A DNA stretch of 64,000 nucleotides from Pilimelia anulata (GCF_014647895.1 NZ_BMQB01000007.1:124001-188000), one strand, 5' to 3'. Shown: positions 24,410 to 33,357, counted from the first letter of the stretch. Notes: generated by a model from the sequence alone, not told the origin. Made by a program: numbers and translations.

Positions 24410-24892
24410 ATGCCGAACGACGCGCCCGCCCCGCCGCCCGACGCCGAGCACCCGGTGGACACCGGGCATCGCCGCCCGCCCGGGCTCGACGACACCACCG
24501 TCGACGCGCTCGGCCGGCTGAGCAAGGCGCTGGAGACGATCGAGCGGGCGCGCGGGCACCTGTACAGCCTGCACCAGCTCACCGGTACCGCCGACTTCGA
24601 GCTGGACGCCGCCGTCGAGCTGCTGCGCCGGGCCGGGCACGACGGGTACGCCGACCGGATCGAGCGGGAGCTGGTCGGGCGCAACGTGCTGGCGGGGCGG
24701 TGGACGTACCAGATCGTCGAGGAGTATGACGACGGCTACTACGCGACGTTCCGGCGGATCGAGCGCGCGGCCCGGGAGGAGCTGGCGGGCGGGGTCCGGC
24801 ACCTGTACGAGGCGGAGTTGAAGCAGCGCCGCCGCACCCCCGGCCAGCCGGGCCACGAGACCGAGCCGGCCGGCGACACCGCCCGCCCCTGA
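24410..24892 (+). CDS. Conserved hypothetical protein
   Basis: A 160-aa soluble protein, mostly helical. A disordered Pro-rich N-terminus is followed by L-S-K-A-L-E-T-I-E-R-A-R-G-H-L-Y-S-L-H-Q-L and a central A-D-R-I-E-R-E-L-V-G-R-N-V-L-A-G-R-W-T-Y-Q-I-V-E-E-Y-D block, then an acidic and basic helical tail. The pattern is one I associate with actinobacterial hypothetical proteins without known function. It converges on the symporter gene. Confidence 0.65.
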   Translation: MPNDAPAPPPDAEHPVDTGHRRPPGLDDTTVDALGRLSKALETIERARGHLYSLHQLTGTADFELDAAVELLRRAGHDGYADRIERELVGRNVLAGRWTYQIVEEYDDGYYATFRRIERAAREELAGGVRHLYEAELKQRRRTPGQPGHETEPAGDTARP

Positions 24893-24995
24893 GCGCCCGC
24901 CCGGCCAACCGCCGGCGCGCGATCGCGGCGGCCGCCCGCCCGGCCGGGAGCGCGGAGGCGGCCGCCGTCCGGCCGTGGGCGGTTGGCGGCCCGGA

Positions 24996-26600
24996 TCAGT
25001 GGGTCGCCGCGCCCGTCGTCGCCGCGGCCACCCGCTGCTGGGGCAGGTCCGCCGGCGCCTCCGCGTCATAGTCGTCCGGCGCCGTCCGGTCCGTGCCGGC
25101 CGGTACGCCCGCCCGGCGCAGCACCAGCGTGCCCAGCGCCGCCACCGCGAGGTTGAGCAGGACCGCCACGAACCCGGCGTAGACCGTCAGCTTCGTGTCC
25201 GGGCCCAGGTGGGACAGGGCGAACGCCGAGCCGCCGAAGTGCTGCCGGGTGCCGGCGGCGTTCGGCGTGGCGTACAGCATCGCCAGGCCGGCGGCCAGGC
25301 CGACCGCCCAGCCGGCCAGCAGCGCGCCCCGGTGGAACCAGCGGGTGAACAGGCCCAGCGCCACCGCCGGCAGCGTCTGGAGCATGATCACGCCGCCGAT
25401 GAGTTGCAGGTCGATGGAGAACTGGGGTTCCAGCAGCAGGATGCACAGCACCGCGCCGACCTTGACCAGCAGCGACGCGACCTTGCTGACCGTGGCCTCC
25501 TGCGCCGGGGTGGCCCCGGGGCGCAGGTACTCCTTGTAGATGTTGCGGGTGAACAGGTTCGCCGCCGCGATCGACATGATCGCGGCCGGGACCAGGGCGC
25601 CGATGCCGATCGCGGTGAACGCGACGCCGGTGAACCAGTCCGGGAACATGCGGTCGAAGAGCTGCGGCACGACGGTGTTGGTGTCCGTCCCGATCGGCGT
25701 GACGCCGGCCGCGATGGCCATGAAGCCGAGCAGCGCGATCAGGCCCAGGAGCAGGGAGTACGCCGGCAGCGCCGCCATGTTCCGCTTGACCGCGTCGCGG
25801 CTGCGACTGGCGAGCACGCCGGTGACGGAGTGCGGGTACAGGAACAGCGCCAGCGCCGACCCGAACGCGAGCGTGACGTACTGCAGGTGCTGGCCCGGCT
25901 GGAGCAGGAGCCCGTCGCCGGCCGCGGGCGTGGCGGCGAACTTGCGCGCCGCCGCGTCGAAGATCGTCGACCAGCCGCCGAGCCGGTACGGGATGTACAG
26001 GACGGCCGCCAGGATCACCACGTAGATCAGGGTGTCCTTGACGAACGCGATCAGCGCGGGCGCCCGCAGCCCGGACCGGTACGTGTACGCCGCCAGCACC
26101 GCGAACGCCAGCACGATCGGCCAGTGCCCGGTCACGCCCATCGTCTTGAGCACGGCCTCGATGCCGACGAGCTGCAGCGCGATGTACGGCATCGTGGCCA
26201 CCAGGCCGGTCACCGCGACGGCCAGCGCCAGCGTCGGCGAGTCGAACCGCGCCCGGACGAAGTCCGCCGGGGTGACGAACCCGTGCCGGTGCGCCACCGA
26301 CCACAGCCGGATCAGCACGAGGAAGACCAGCGGGTACGTGACCACGGTGTACGGCACGGCGAAGAAGCCCATCGCGCCCGCGCCGAAGACCAGCGCCGGA
26401 ACGGCCACGAACGTGTAGGCCGTATAGAGGTCGCCGCCGATCAGGAACCACGTCACCCACGGGCCGAAGCTGCGCCCGCCCAGCCCCCATTCGTGCAGGT
26501 GGGCCATGTCGGCCGGGCGGCGCCAGTGCGCGGCGGCGAAGCCCAGGCCCGCGACCAGCAGGAAGCCGGCCGTGAAGATGGCGAGCTGGGTGACGTTCAT
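24996..26600 (-). CDS. Sodium/solute symporter (SSS family)
   Basis: A 534-aa SSS transporter with about 13 membrane helices. Family features include the N-terminal L-G-G-R-S-F-G-P-W-V-T-W-F-L-I-G-G-D loop, R-S-G-L-R-A-P-A near helix 5, and G-I-G-A-L-V-P-A-A-I-M-S-I-A-A-A-N-L-F-T-R-N-I-Y in the conserved core. It resembles MctC/ActP-type monocarboxylate uptake systems, and the DUF3311 partner encoded immediately upstream with a 4-bp ATGA overlap supports that group. The last 40 residues are an Ala/Asp-rich cytoplasmic tail. Substrate is likely a short organic acid (inference). Confidence 0.9.
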   Translation of the reverse strand: MNVTQLAIFTAGFLLVAGLGFAAAHWRRPADMAHLHEWGLGGRSFGPWVTWFLIGGDLYTAYTFVAVPALVFGAGAMGFFAVPYTVVTYPLVFLVLIRLWSVAHRHGFVTPADFVRARFDSPTLALAVAVTGLVATMPYIALQLVGIEAVLKTMGVTGHWPIVLAFAVLAAYTYRSGLRAPALIAFVKDTLIYVVILAAVLYIPYRLGGWSTIFDAAARKFAATPAAGDGLLLQPGQHLQYVTLAFGSALALFLYPHSVTGVLASRSRDAVKRNMAALPAYSLLLGLIALLGFMAIAAGVTPIGTDTNTVVPQLFDRMFPDWFTGVAFTAIGIGALVPAAIMSIAAANLFTRNIYKEYLRPGATPAQEATVSKVASLLVKVGAVLCILLLEPQFSIDLQLIGGVIMLQTLPAVALGLFTRWFHRGALLAGWAVGLAAGLAMLYATPNAAGTRQHFGGSAFALSHLGPDTKLTVYAGFVAVLLNLAVAALGTLVLRRAGVPAGTDRTAPDDYDAEAPADLPQQRVAAATTGAATH

Positions 26601-26887
26601 CGACGGCCCCTGGTCAGCAGGTAGGCGGCGGCGGTGGCGACGACGCCGAGGCCGATCCAGGCGAGCTGGACCCAGTAGAAGGCCGGCAGGCCGAACAGGC
26701 GCGGCTCGGCGGTGTTGTACACCGCCGTGATCAGCGGTATGACGACCGGTATCGCGAGCAGCCAGTACCAGGGATTGCGATCACCCTGCGTACGCCGCGC
26801 CGCCCCGCGGGCGCCGTCGTCCACAGTGCCGCCGGAGGTGCCCCCGTCGCCGCCGCCCACCGGGCGCGGCGCCCTCTTGCCCGCCAT
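26597..26887 (-). CDS. DUF3311 membrane protein, symporter partner
   Basis: A 96-aa protein: a Gly-rich charged N-terminus, then W-Y-W-L-L-A-I-P-V-V-I-P-L-I-T-A-V-Y-N and a second helix F-Y-W-V-Q-L-A-W-I-G-L-G-V, the two-helix DUF3311 pattern found upstream of SSS transporters. It overlaps the symporter start by ATGA, implying translational coupling and stoichiometric synthesis. TAGTGT lies eight bases upstream of the ATG on the minus strand. Confidence 0.88.
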   Translation of the reverse strand: MAGKRAPRPVGGGDGGTSGGTVDDGARGAARRTQGDRNPWYWLLAIPVVIPLITAVYNTAEPRLFGLPAFYWVQLAWIGLGVVATAAAYLLTRGRR

Positions 26888-27099
26888 GTCGGGCGACACT
26901 AGCAGTACCGGGAGCCCGACGGAATGTATCGACGCGGACCCCGTCGTGCGAATCACGCCATCTTTGCGTTGACCAGCGCGCGACAGCGGCGGGGTGGTCC
27001 GGTAACTTCATCCTCGCCGCACCGCCCCGTGCTCGGGCGGGGCGGTCCACATTCCTGGGTGCGGACGGCGGGGTGGGTGTTGAGGACGAGAGCGGTCCC

Positions 27100-29355
27100 G
27101 TGCTGCTGAGCCGACTCCGCATCCGCGGGAAGCTCGGCCTCCTCAGCGCCGTACCGCTACTCGCCGTGATCGCCCTGGCCGTGCCGGTCGTGAACCAGCG
27201 GGTCGACACCGCCGGCCGGGCGGCGCTCGCCGCCGCCCGGGCCAGCCTGGCCGCCGACGTCGGCCAGCTCATCCAGGCCCTCCAGCAGGAGCGCCTGGTC
27301 CTGCTCGGGGTCGGCGTCGGCGCCGCGCCGCGCGCCCAGCTCCAGGCGCAGGTCGAGCTGGTCGAGCGCCGCGCGGCCGCCCTGCGCACCCGGGACCTGC
27401 CGGACGGCGTCGCGCTCGCCCCGGCCCTGGACGCCGTCGGCGGGTACGCCCCGCGGCACGCCGCCCCGGCCGCCGCCGACCCGCGCGCCGTCGTACCGGG
27501 GTACGGCGGCCTGATCGGCGGGCTCATCGACGCCCTCGGCCTGCGCGCCGGCACCGACGGCGGCACCGGCCGCCAGCTCTACGCCCTGGACGCCGCCCTG
27601 CGCACCGACGAGGCGCTCGCCGTCGCCGGCGTGTACGCGTTCCTGCTCGGCGTCCCCCGGTACGACCACCTGCTCGCCCGGTACCACGGCGCGCAGGCGG
27701 TGTTCGCCGCCGACGTCGACCGGTTCCGGCACTTCGCCACCCCCGCCCAGCAGACCCTGTACACCCGGGTGGCCCGGGTCGGCGAGGTCGTCACCACCGA
27801 GCCGGGCGTCGACCCGCGGCCCGCGCTGCGCGCGCAGGCGCTGCCGGACCTGCTGCGCGCGCTGTACTACCGGGGCAGCGCCGACCGGGTGGTCAGCGAG
27901 CAGATCGTCGGCGACGTCACCGCGCTGGCCGACCGGGACTACCGGGCGCAGGTGCTCGGCGCGATCCTGGTCGGCGTCGGGGTACTGCTGCTCACGGTGT
28001 TCGTCGTCGGGTTCTGCCTGGTCGTCGGGCGCCGGGTGGTCCGGCCGCTGACCCGGCTGACCGCGTCCGCCGAGCGGATCGCCGCGATCACCGAGGACGA
28101 GCTGCTGCGGGTCGTCGACGACGAGGTCGAGGCCGCCCGCCCGGTCCGGCTGGACCCGGTCGCCACCGACGCGCCGGACGAGATCGGCGAGCTGGCCCGC
28201 GCCATCGAGGGCGTGCAGCGGACGGCGGTCAGCCTGGTGCACCGGCAGGTCGCGGTCCGGCGCAACATCGCCCAGATGTTCCACCACGTCGGCCGGCGCA
28301 CGCAGGCGCTCGTCGCCCGGCAGACGATCGGCATCGAGACGCTGACCGGCGCGGAGACCGACCCGGTCCGGCGCGCCGACCTGACCCGGCTGCTCCAGCT
28401 CACCGGCCGGCTGCGGCGCAACGCCGGCAGCCTGGTGGTGATCTCCGGGGCGGTCGGCACCGAGCCGCCGACCGAGCCGCGCGCGCTGCGCGACATCGTC
28501 CGGCTGGCGCTGGCCGAGATCGAGGACGGCGACCGGGTCGACATCGAGGTCCCGGCCGCGCTGGCGGTCGTCCCGGCGCTCGCCGGGGACGCGGTGCTGC
28601 TGCTGGCCGAGCTGGTCGAGAACGCCTGCGTGTACTCCCCGCCGACCAGCCGGGTGACCGTCGCCGCCGAGGAGACCAGGGCCGGCGCCCGGGTCCGCAT
28701 CACCGACGCCGGCATCGGGCTCAGCGAGGGCCAGCTCACCACCGAGAACAGCCGGCTGCGCCAGCGCGAGCGGCTCGACCTGGCGCCGACCGGCGCGCTC
28801 GGGCTGTTCGTCGTCGGCCGGCTCGCCCGCCGGCACCGGCTGCGGGTCGGGCTCACCGCGGACCCCGGCGGCGGTACGACGGCGATCATCGAGCTGCCCG
28901 CCCGGCTGCTCGCCGACGACGTGCCGCCGCGGGTGGCGGTACCCGGTCCGGCGCCGCCCCGGCGGCCCGGCGCCGCGCTCGACCGCGCCCGGGCGGCCGT
29001 CACCGAGGGCCCGTCGTGGAGCGGCTTCATCCCCCTGCAACGCCCGGCGGCCGAGCCGTGGGCACCCCGGTACGAGAACAGCGAGGAGGCGCCGGTGTTC
29101 CCAGCCACCGCCGCACCGAGACCGATCCCCCTCCCCGCCGCCCCGGCGCAGCGCGCCGGCGACGACGGGCTGATCCGCCGGATCCCCGGCGCGACGCTGC
29201 CGGCCCGGGCCCGGGCGGTCGGCGTGCAGCCGGCGCCGGCCGGGGCGCCGACCCACGACCCGGCCGCCGTCCGGGCGCTGGTCGAGGAGTTCGAGTCGGG
29301 GGTGGCGCGGGCCATGGACGAGTACGGCCCGGCGAGCGGGGAGGTGCGGCGGTGA
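27100..29355 (+). CDS. Conservon-type (CvnA-like) sensor histidine kinase with NIT domain
   Basis: A 751-aa membrane sensor. The first helix (residues ~12-30) is followed by an extracytoplasmic nitrate/nitrite-sensing (NIT)-like helical domain to ~285 (QALQQERLVLLG at its start), a second helix, a HAMP segment (R-P-L-T-R-L-T-A-S-A-E-R-I), a helical region with NIAQMFHHVGRR, and a HATPase domain (L-V-E-N-A-C-V-Y-S-P-P, D-A-G-I-G-L, G-L-F-V-V-G-R-L-A-R-R-H). The tail is Pro-rich. The layout matches CvnA of streptomycete conservons, whose kinase activity is uncertain. GTG 27100 is preferred (family start L-L-S-R-L-R-I-R-G-K); GTG 27073 is possible. It overlaps the Roadblock gene by GTGA. Confidence 0.85.
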   Translation: MLLSRLRIRGKLGLLSAVPLLAVIALAVPVVNQRVDTAGRAALAAARASLAADVGQLIQALQQERLVLLGVGVGAAPRAQLQAQVELVERRAAALRTRDLPDGVALAPALDAVGGYAPRHAAPAAADPRAVVPGYGGLIGGLIDALGLRAGTDGGTGRQLYALDAALRTDEALAVAGVYAFLLGVPRYDHLLARYHGAQAVFAADVDRFRHFATPAQQTLYTRVARVGEVVTTEPGVDPRPALRAQALPDLLRALYYRGSADRVVSEQIVGDVTALADRDYRAQVLGAILVGVGVLLLTVFVVGFCLVVGRRVVRPLTRLTASAERIAAITEDELLRVVDDEVEAARPVRLDPVATDAPDEIGELARAIEGVQRTAVSLVHRQVAVRRNIAQMFHHVGRRTQALVARQTIGIETLTGAETDPVRRADLTRLLQLTGRLRRNAGSLVVISGAVGTEPPTEPRALRDIVRLALAEIEDGDRVDIEVPAALAVVPALAGDAVLLLAELVENACVYSPPTSRVTVAAEETRAGARVRITDAGIGLSEGQLTTENSRLRQRERLDLAPTGALGLFVVGRLARRHRLRVGLTADPGGGTTAIIELPARLLADDVPPRVAVPGPAPPRRPGAALDRARAAVTEGPSWSGFIPLQRPAAEPWAPRYENSEEAPVFPATAAPRPIPLPAAPAQRAGDDGLIRRIPGATLPARARAVGVQPAPAGAPTHDPAAVRALVEEFESGVARAMDEYGPASGEVRR

Positions 29356-29816
29356 CGAACGCGCAGCCGATCAGCGGCATGACGTACGAGGTGAGCGACC
29401 GGCTCAGCCCCGAGGCGGAGAACTTCAACTGGCTGCTGGACTCGTTCACCGCGCACTGCGCCGGGGTCCGCGAGGCCATCGCCGTCTCCGCCGACGGGCT
29501 GCTCATGGCGGTGTCGGCGGTCAGCGACCGCGGGCACGCCGAGCGGCTCGCGGCGGTGGTGGCGGGGATGACCGGGCTGGCGTACGGGGTGGCCGGCACG
29601 TACCGGCTCGGCGCGCTCAACCGCGTGATCATCGACATGGCGGACGGGTACCTGCTGATGACGGCGATCAGCGCCGGCAGCGTGCTCGGCGCGATCGCCG
29701 ACCGCAGCGCGAACCTGGGCACGGTGGCGTACGAGATGACCCGGTTCGCGGCCAGCGCCGGGCCGTCGCTGTCGCCGGCGCTGATCGCGGAGCTGAAGCA
29801 CACGGTCCACCGCTGA
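29352..29816 (+). CDS. Roadblock/LC7 (CvnB-like) protein
   Basis: A 154-aa Roadblock/LC7 domain protein: N-F-N-W-L-L-D-S-F-T-A-H-C-A-G-V-R-E-A-I-A-V-S-A-D-G in the first strand-helix unit and later S-V-L-G-A-I-A-D-R-S-A-N-L-G-T-V-A-Y-E-M. CvnB proteins are MglB-like and act on the conservon GTPase CvnD. Here it is coupled to the sensor through a 4-base GTGA overlap, but the expected DUF742 (CvnC) and GTPase (CvnD) genes do not follow; the next gene is an unrelated nuclease. It may act with a GTPase encoded elsewhere. Confidence 0.88.
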   Translation: MTNAQPISGMTYEVSDRLSPEAENFNWLLDSFTAHCAGVREAIAVSADGLLMAVSAVSDRGHAERLAAVVAGMTGLAYGVAGTYRLGALNRVIIDMADGYLLMTAISAGSVLGAIADRSANLGTVAYEMTRFAASAGPSLSPALIAELKHTVHR

Positions 29817-29932
29817 CCCACCGTTCGCTGCCCGCCGGTCCGGCGGGCGGAACCGCCGGCAGTCGCTGGCCCGGCGGGCGGCGTCGGCCCGGCGGCGGGC
29901 GGGTGTCGGGGTGGGGCGGCATACTGGCCGCC

Positions 29933-31048
29933 GTGACCGACACCGTCGCCGCCCGGCTCGACCGCGTCCGGGGCCGCGCCGCCCCGCTGCGGCACAACGC
30001 CCGGACCATCGCCGCGCTCACCGGCAACCCCGGCTGCGCCCGGCGGGCGGTCGTGGACGCCGCCGGCGTCGACAAGACCGCGCTGGCCGCGCACGTCGGG
30101 CACCCGTCCCGGTACGGGCAGTCGCCGTTCGCGATCGCTCGCGGGCACGCGTTCGAGGCGCGGCTCAAGGCCGACGGGTACGCCGCCCTGCGCGGGGTCA
30201 TCGCCGCCAAGCTGCCCGGCGCCGCGGTCGACGGCCCGGTCGAGGACCTCGGCGGCGAGTCCGGCGCCGACCACGCCGCCCGGTACGCCCGCACCCGCGC
30301 CGCGCTCGCCGACGGCACCGCCGGCCTGGTCGACCACCCGCTGCTGCGGCTGACCGTCGCCGGCCAGGTGGTCCACCTGGAGCCCGACCTGGTGGCCTGC
30401 CGGGTCGCCGGCCGGCTGCACGTCGTCGAGATCAAGTCCTTCCCGATCCTGGACGGCCGCGCCGATCCGCCGAAGGTGGCCGCCGCGGCGACCCAGGCCG
30501 CCGTGTACGTGCTGGCGCTGCGCGAACTGCTCACCGCGGCCGGCGCCGACCCGGCCGCGGTCGCCACCGACGCCCTGCTGGTCTGCCCGCGCGACTTCGG
30601 CCAGCAGCCCGCGGGCGCCGTCCTCGACCTGCGCCGCCAGGTCGCCGTGCTGCGCCGCCAGCTCCGCCGGCTCACCCGGCTGGACGCCCTGCTCGCCGAC
30701 CTCCCCGCCGGGTACACCCTGGACCTCGGCGACCCGGCCGCGCCGCGCCCGGCCGGCGAGGTCGCCGCGGCCCTCGGCGCGCTGCCCGCCCGGTACGCGC
30801 CGGACTGCCTGGCCGCGTGCGAGCTGGCGTACCACTGCCGGGCCGAGGCCAGCGGCAGCACTGCCGCGCTCGGGCCCGCGGTCCGGGAGGAGCTGGGCGG
30901 GGTGGCCGACGTCCGGGCGGCGCTCGCGCTGGCCGACGGCGCGCCCGCCGCGCCGGGGCAGGAGGAGGCGGCCGCGCTGCTGCGCGCCGCGGCCCGCCTC
31001 CGCGCCGACGCCCTCGCCGCGCCGGCCGCGGCGGGGCGGCCGGCGTGA
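29933..31048 (+). CDS. Cas4/RecB/Dna2-like PD-(D/E)XK nuclease with putative Fe-S cluster
   Basis: A 371-aa protein with the signature of Cas4/AddB/Dna2-type exonucleases. H72 lies in R-G-H-A-F-E, E150-P-D152 is motif II, E166-I-K168 is motif III, and Q188-x3-Y192 (T-Q-A-A-V-Y) is the QxxxY motif. Four cysteines are arranged as in Fe-S nucleases: C35 in N-P-G-C-A-R-R, and C292-x3-C296-x5-C302 in P-D-C-L-A-A-C-E-L-A-Y-H-C. This predicts a single-strand exonuclease stabilised by a [4Fe-4S] cluster. The GTG at 29933 follows CATACT by seven bases (leaderless). It overlaps the next gene by GTGA. No cas1/cas2 or CRISPR is present, so a Cas4 role in adaptation is unlikely. Confidence 0.75.
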   Translation: MTDTVAARLDRVRGRAAPLRHNARTIAALTGNPGCARRAVVDAAGVDKTALAAHVGHPSRYGQSPFAIARGHAFEARLKADGYAALRGVIAAKLPGAAVDGPVEDLGGESGADHAARYARTRAALADGTAGLVDHPLLRLTVAGQVVHLEPDLVACRVAGRLHVVEIKSFPILDGRADPPKVAAAATQAAVYVLALRELLTAAGADPAAVATDALLVCPRDFGQQPAGAVLDLRRQVAVLRRQLRRLTRLDALLADLPAGYTLDLGDPAAPRPAGEVAAALGALPARYAPDCLAACELAYHCRAEASGSTAALGPAVREELGGVADVRAALALADGAPAAPGQEEAAALLRAAARLRADALAAPAAAGRPA

Positions 31049-32508
31049 GCGCGCTCACCGCCCTGGCCCGGGCCAGGGCCGCCGCCGCGGGCGTCGCCCA
31101 GCCGACCACCACCGTCCGGCACCGGCACGTCGCGGCGCGCCCGCTGGTCTGCGTCCCGCTCGTCCTGGCCGGCGAGGCGCACGCGCCGCTGGCCGCGCTC
31201 GTCGGCACCGACCGGCGGGCGCCCCGGCTGCTGGTCGTCCCGCAGCCGCGCAACCGGGAGCTGCGCTTCGCGTTCGCCGCCGCGCTGGCCGCGGAGATCC
31301 TGCCGTACCTCGACGGCCACCGCGGCCCGACCGAGGAGGTGCCCGGCCGGGAGGTCCGCCAGCGCTACCTCGACGCCCCGCAGCTCTGGCTGCCGAACCC
31401 CGGCGGCGTCGCGTTCGTCGCCCTGCTCGGCCGGTCGCTGCGGTTCCGCCGGACCGACGGCGAGCACCCGGTCCCGCCGGAGCTGCCGCTGCTCGGCCGG
31501 TGGCTGACGTTCCTCGCCGACCGGGCCGAGCTGCCCGGCGCCGACCTGCTCGTCCCGGCGACCGCCGCGCTCGCCGAGCACTGGGCCACCGGGCAGAGCG
31601 CCGTCGAGGACGCCCACCTCGCCGCCCTGCTCGCCTGGATCGACCCGCCCGAGGGCCGGACCGGCCCGGGCGCCGCCGCCGCGGCCGAGGACCCGGCCGC
31701 CTGCCCGCCCGCCGGCCCGGCCACCGACCCGACCTTCGACCGGGACGTGCTGGCGCCGCTGATGACCGCGTACGACCGCGGCGACCCGGCCGCCGGGGAC
31801 CGGCTCGCCGCCGCGCTGCGGGGGCAGCTCGCCCCGGTGTGGGCGGACGTGTGGCGGGCGTACGACCTGCTCGCGGCCCTGCCGGCCGGGGCGTCGGTGG
31901 CCGCGCGCTGGGCCGCCGACCGGGACGCGTTCACCGGGTACGCGGCGCACGTCGACGCCGGCGGCCCGCCGCAGCGCCGGTGGGACACGGCGGTCGGCGC
32001 GGCGGCGCGGCTGCACCGGCTGGAGCGGGCGGCGTCGGCGTACGCGCTGCAGCGGGCGTACGACGACCCGCTGGTCCTGGCCGAGTACCGGCTGTCCGGC
32101 GAGGCGTTCGCCGGCGAGGTGGTGCTGGCCGACCCGACCCGGATCGACGACACCGGCCGCCGCCCGGTCCTGCGCCCGCGGCTGCTGCTGCGCTCGGCGG
32201 ACCCGGTGCACCTGCCGCCCGGTACGGCGCTGTGCTCGCCGCAGCGGCCGAAGCAGCGGGCCACGCTGATCTCGGTGACCGGCCGGGACGTGGTGCTGGA
32301 ACTGCGCAGCGGGATGGGGCGGGGGCGCACGCCGGAGCCCGGCTCGGTGCCGGGGGTGGGGGAGCGGCTGGCGTACACGACGCTGACGGACGCGTTCGCG
32401 CCGCCGCCGGCCTTCCCGCCGCCCGAGGAGACACCGTGGACCCACGGCGGCCCGCCGGCCGAGGAGGAGCCGGCCGCGTCCGGCACCGCCCCGGCTGCCG
32501 CCGGTTGA
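31045..32508 (+). CDS. Unknown protein coupled to the Cas4-like nuclease
   Basis: A 487-aa protein that I cannot assign. The N-terminal ~150 residues are alpha/beta (V-C-V-P-L-V-L-A-G-E-A-H-A-P-L, R-L-L-V-V-P-Q-P-R-N-R-E-L-R-F), the middle is helical with many Trp and Ala, and residues ~375-450 look beta-rich (R-L-L-L-R-S-A-D-P-V, A-T-L-I-S-V-T-G-R-D-V-V-L-E-L). That pattern recalls the beta-barrel inserted before the motor in Upf1/Dna2 helicases, but this is inference. No Walker motif or nuclease motif is visible. The GTGA overlap with the nuclease implies a complex or shared pathway. The C-terminal 35 residues are Pro/Glu-rich and disordered. Confidence 0.7.
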   Translation: MSALTALARARAAAAGVAQPTTTVRHRHVAARPLVCVPLVLAGEAHAPLAALVGTDRRAPRLLVVPQPRNRELRFAFAAALAAEILPYLDGHRGPTEEVPGREVRQRYLDAPQLWLPNPGGVAFVALLGRSLRFRRTDGEHPVPPELPLLGRWLTFLADRAELPGADLLVPATAALAEHWATGQSAVEDAHLAALLAWIDPPEGRTGPGAAAAAEDPAACPPAGPATDPTFDRDVLAPLMTAYDRGDPAAGDRLAAALRGQLAPVWADVWRAYDLLAALPAGASVAARWAADRDAFTGYAAHVDAGGPPQRRWDTAVGAAARLHRLERAASAYALQRAYDDPLVLAEYRLSGEAFAGEVVLADPTRIDDTGRRPVLRPRLLLRSADPVHLPPGTALCSPQRPKQRATLISVTGRDVVLELRSGMGRGRTPEPGSVPGVGERLAYTTLTDAFAPPPAFPPPEETPWTHGGPPAEEEPAASGTAPAAAG

Positions 32509-32548
32509 CCGGCCGCGCCGGCCCGCCCGCCGCCGCGGCGCCGCCGAT

Positions 32549-32566
32549 CCCCGCCCGGCGGCGGGG
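32549..32566. terminator. Short hairpin between convergent genes
   Basis: CCCCGCC and GGCGGGG form a 7-bp stem with a 4-base loop next to the TOPRIM stop codon. Confidence 0.35.
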
Positions 32567-33241
32567 TCAGCGCGGTCGAACGGTGGCGAGGAGGGCGTCG
32601 AGCGGCCGCGGCAGCGCACCCCGGCGGGCCGCCGCCTCGACGAGCAGCCGGGCGTAGCGCAGCTTGCGCCGGGAGCCGCTGCCGAGGAAGCGGTGCATCT
32701 GCTCGGCGGTCTCCCGGCCCCGCCAGGCGGGCTGGCGTTGCAGCGACCGGAACGAACCGAGGTCGCCCTGCGCCGCGAAGAGTTCCTCGACGCCGTCGAC
32801 GCCCACGGCGCGGATCAGCTCGTCCTCCAGATCCGCCGCGCAGACGTGGAATCCCGGGTGCGCCGGGTCGAACCGCGCGCGGGGCGGGCCGACGCCGGCG
32901 GCGACCAGCCCCCGCCGGACGATCCCCGCCTCGGGCAGGTCGCAGAGGCCGGCGAGGCGCACCCCGGGGCGCAGCGGGCCGAGGTCGGCGAGGAAGCGGC
33001 CGATCGCGTGGGCGCCGCCGATCGGGACGACGGCCACCCGCTCCGCGTCGAGATCCCGGCCGAGGCACCCCGCCGCCGTGGCCACGGCGATCAGGTCGCT
33101 GACGCCCTCCACGAGCACGACGGCCGCGGCGTCGCCGACCCCGGCCAGGGCGCGCGCGGTGGCCCGGACCGGCGCGCCGGGGCCGCTCGGGTAGCCGTCG
33201 AGCGCAAGCCGGGCCAGCTCGCGGCGGCGGGTGACGTCCAT
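32567..33241 (-). CDS. Stand-alone OLD-type TOPRIM protein
   Basis: A 224-aa protein made almost entirely of a TOPRIM fold. V-L-V-E-G-V-S-D (residues 42-49) supplies the conserved Glu, V-V-P-I-G-G-A-H-A-I (71-80) is the OLD-family second strand, G-L-C-D-L-P-E (98-104) the Asp strand, and C-A-A-D-L-E-D-E-L (134-142) the later acidic motif. This matches TOPRIM nucleotidyltransferase/hydrolase domains of OLD nucleases but without the ABC ATPase. The ATG at 33241 has only a weak ribosome site. It lies between the nuclease pair and the siderophore operon, facing the nuclease convergently. It could be a metal-dependent nuclease; partner unknown. Confidence 0.75.
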   Translation of the reverse strand: MDVTRRRELARLALDGYPSGPGAPVRATARALAGVGDAAAVVLVEGVSDLIAVATAAGCLGRDLDAERVAVVPIGGAHAIGRFLADLGPLRPGVRLAGLCDLPEAGIVRRGLVAAGVGPPRARFDPAHPGFHVCAADLEDELIRAVGVDGVEELFAAQGDLGSFRSLQRQPAWRGRETAEQMHRFLGSGSRRKLRYARLLVEAAARRGALPRPLDALLATVRPR

Positions 33242-33357
33242 GGTTGTCCCGATCCTGTCCGGGATGGTGATCCCACCCCGCCCGGCGGCGGGCCGATCCC
33301 GGCCGTCATCATCGGCGGCTCCCGGCCGGCCGGCAAGCGATTTGCCGCCCGGGGCGG

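Noticed and set aside
24996..26600. Proline or pantothenate permease assignment
   Set aside because: The SSS family is certain, but the DUF3311 partner and motifs point to a monocarboxylate-type group; a precise substrate cannot be read.
29933..31048. A CRISPR-associated Cas4
   Set aside because: Motifs fit Cas4/Dna2 nucleases, but no repeat-spacer array or cas1/cas2 gene was seen in the window.
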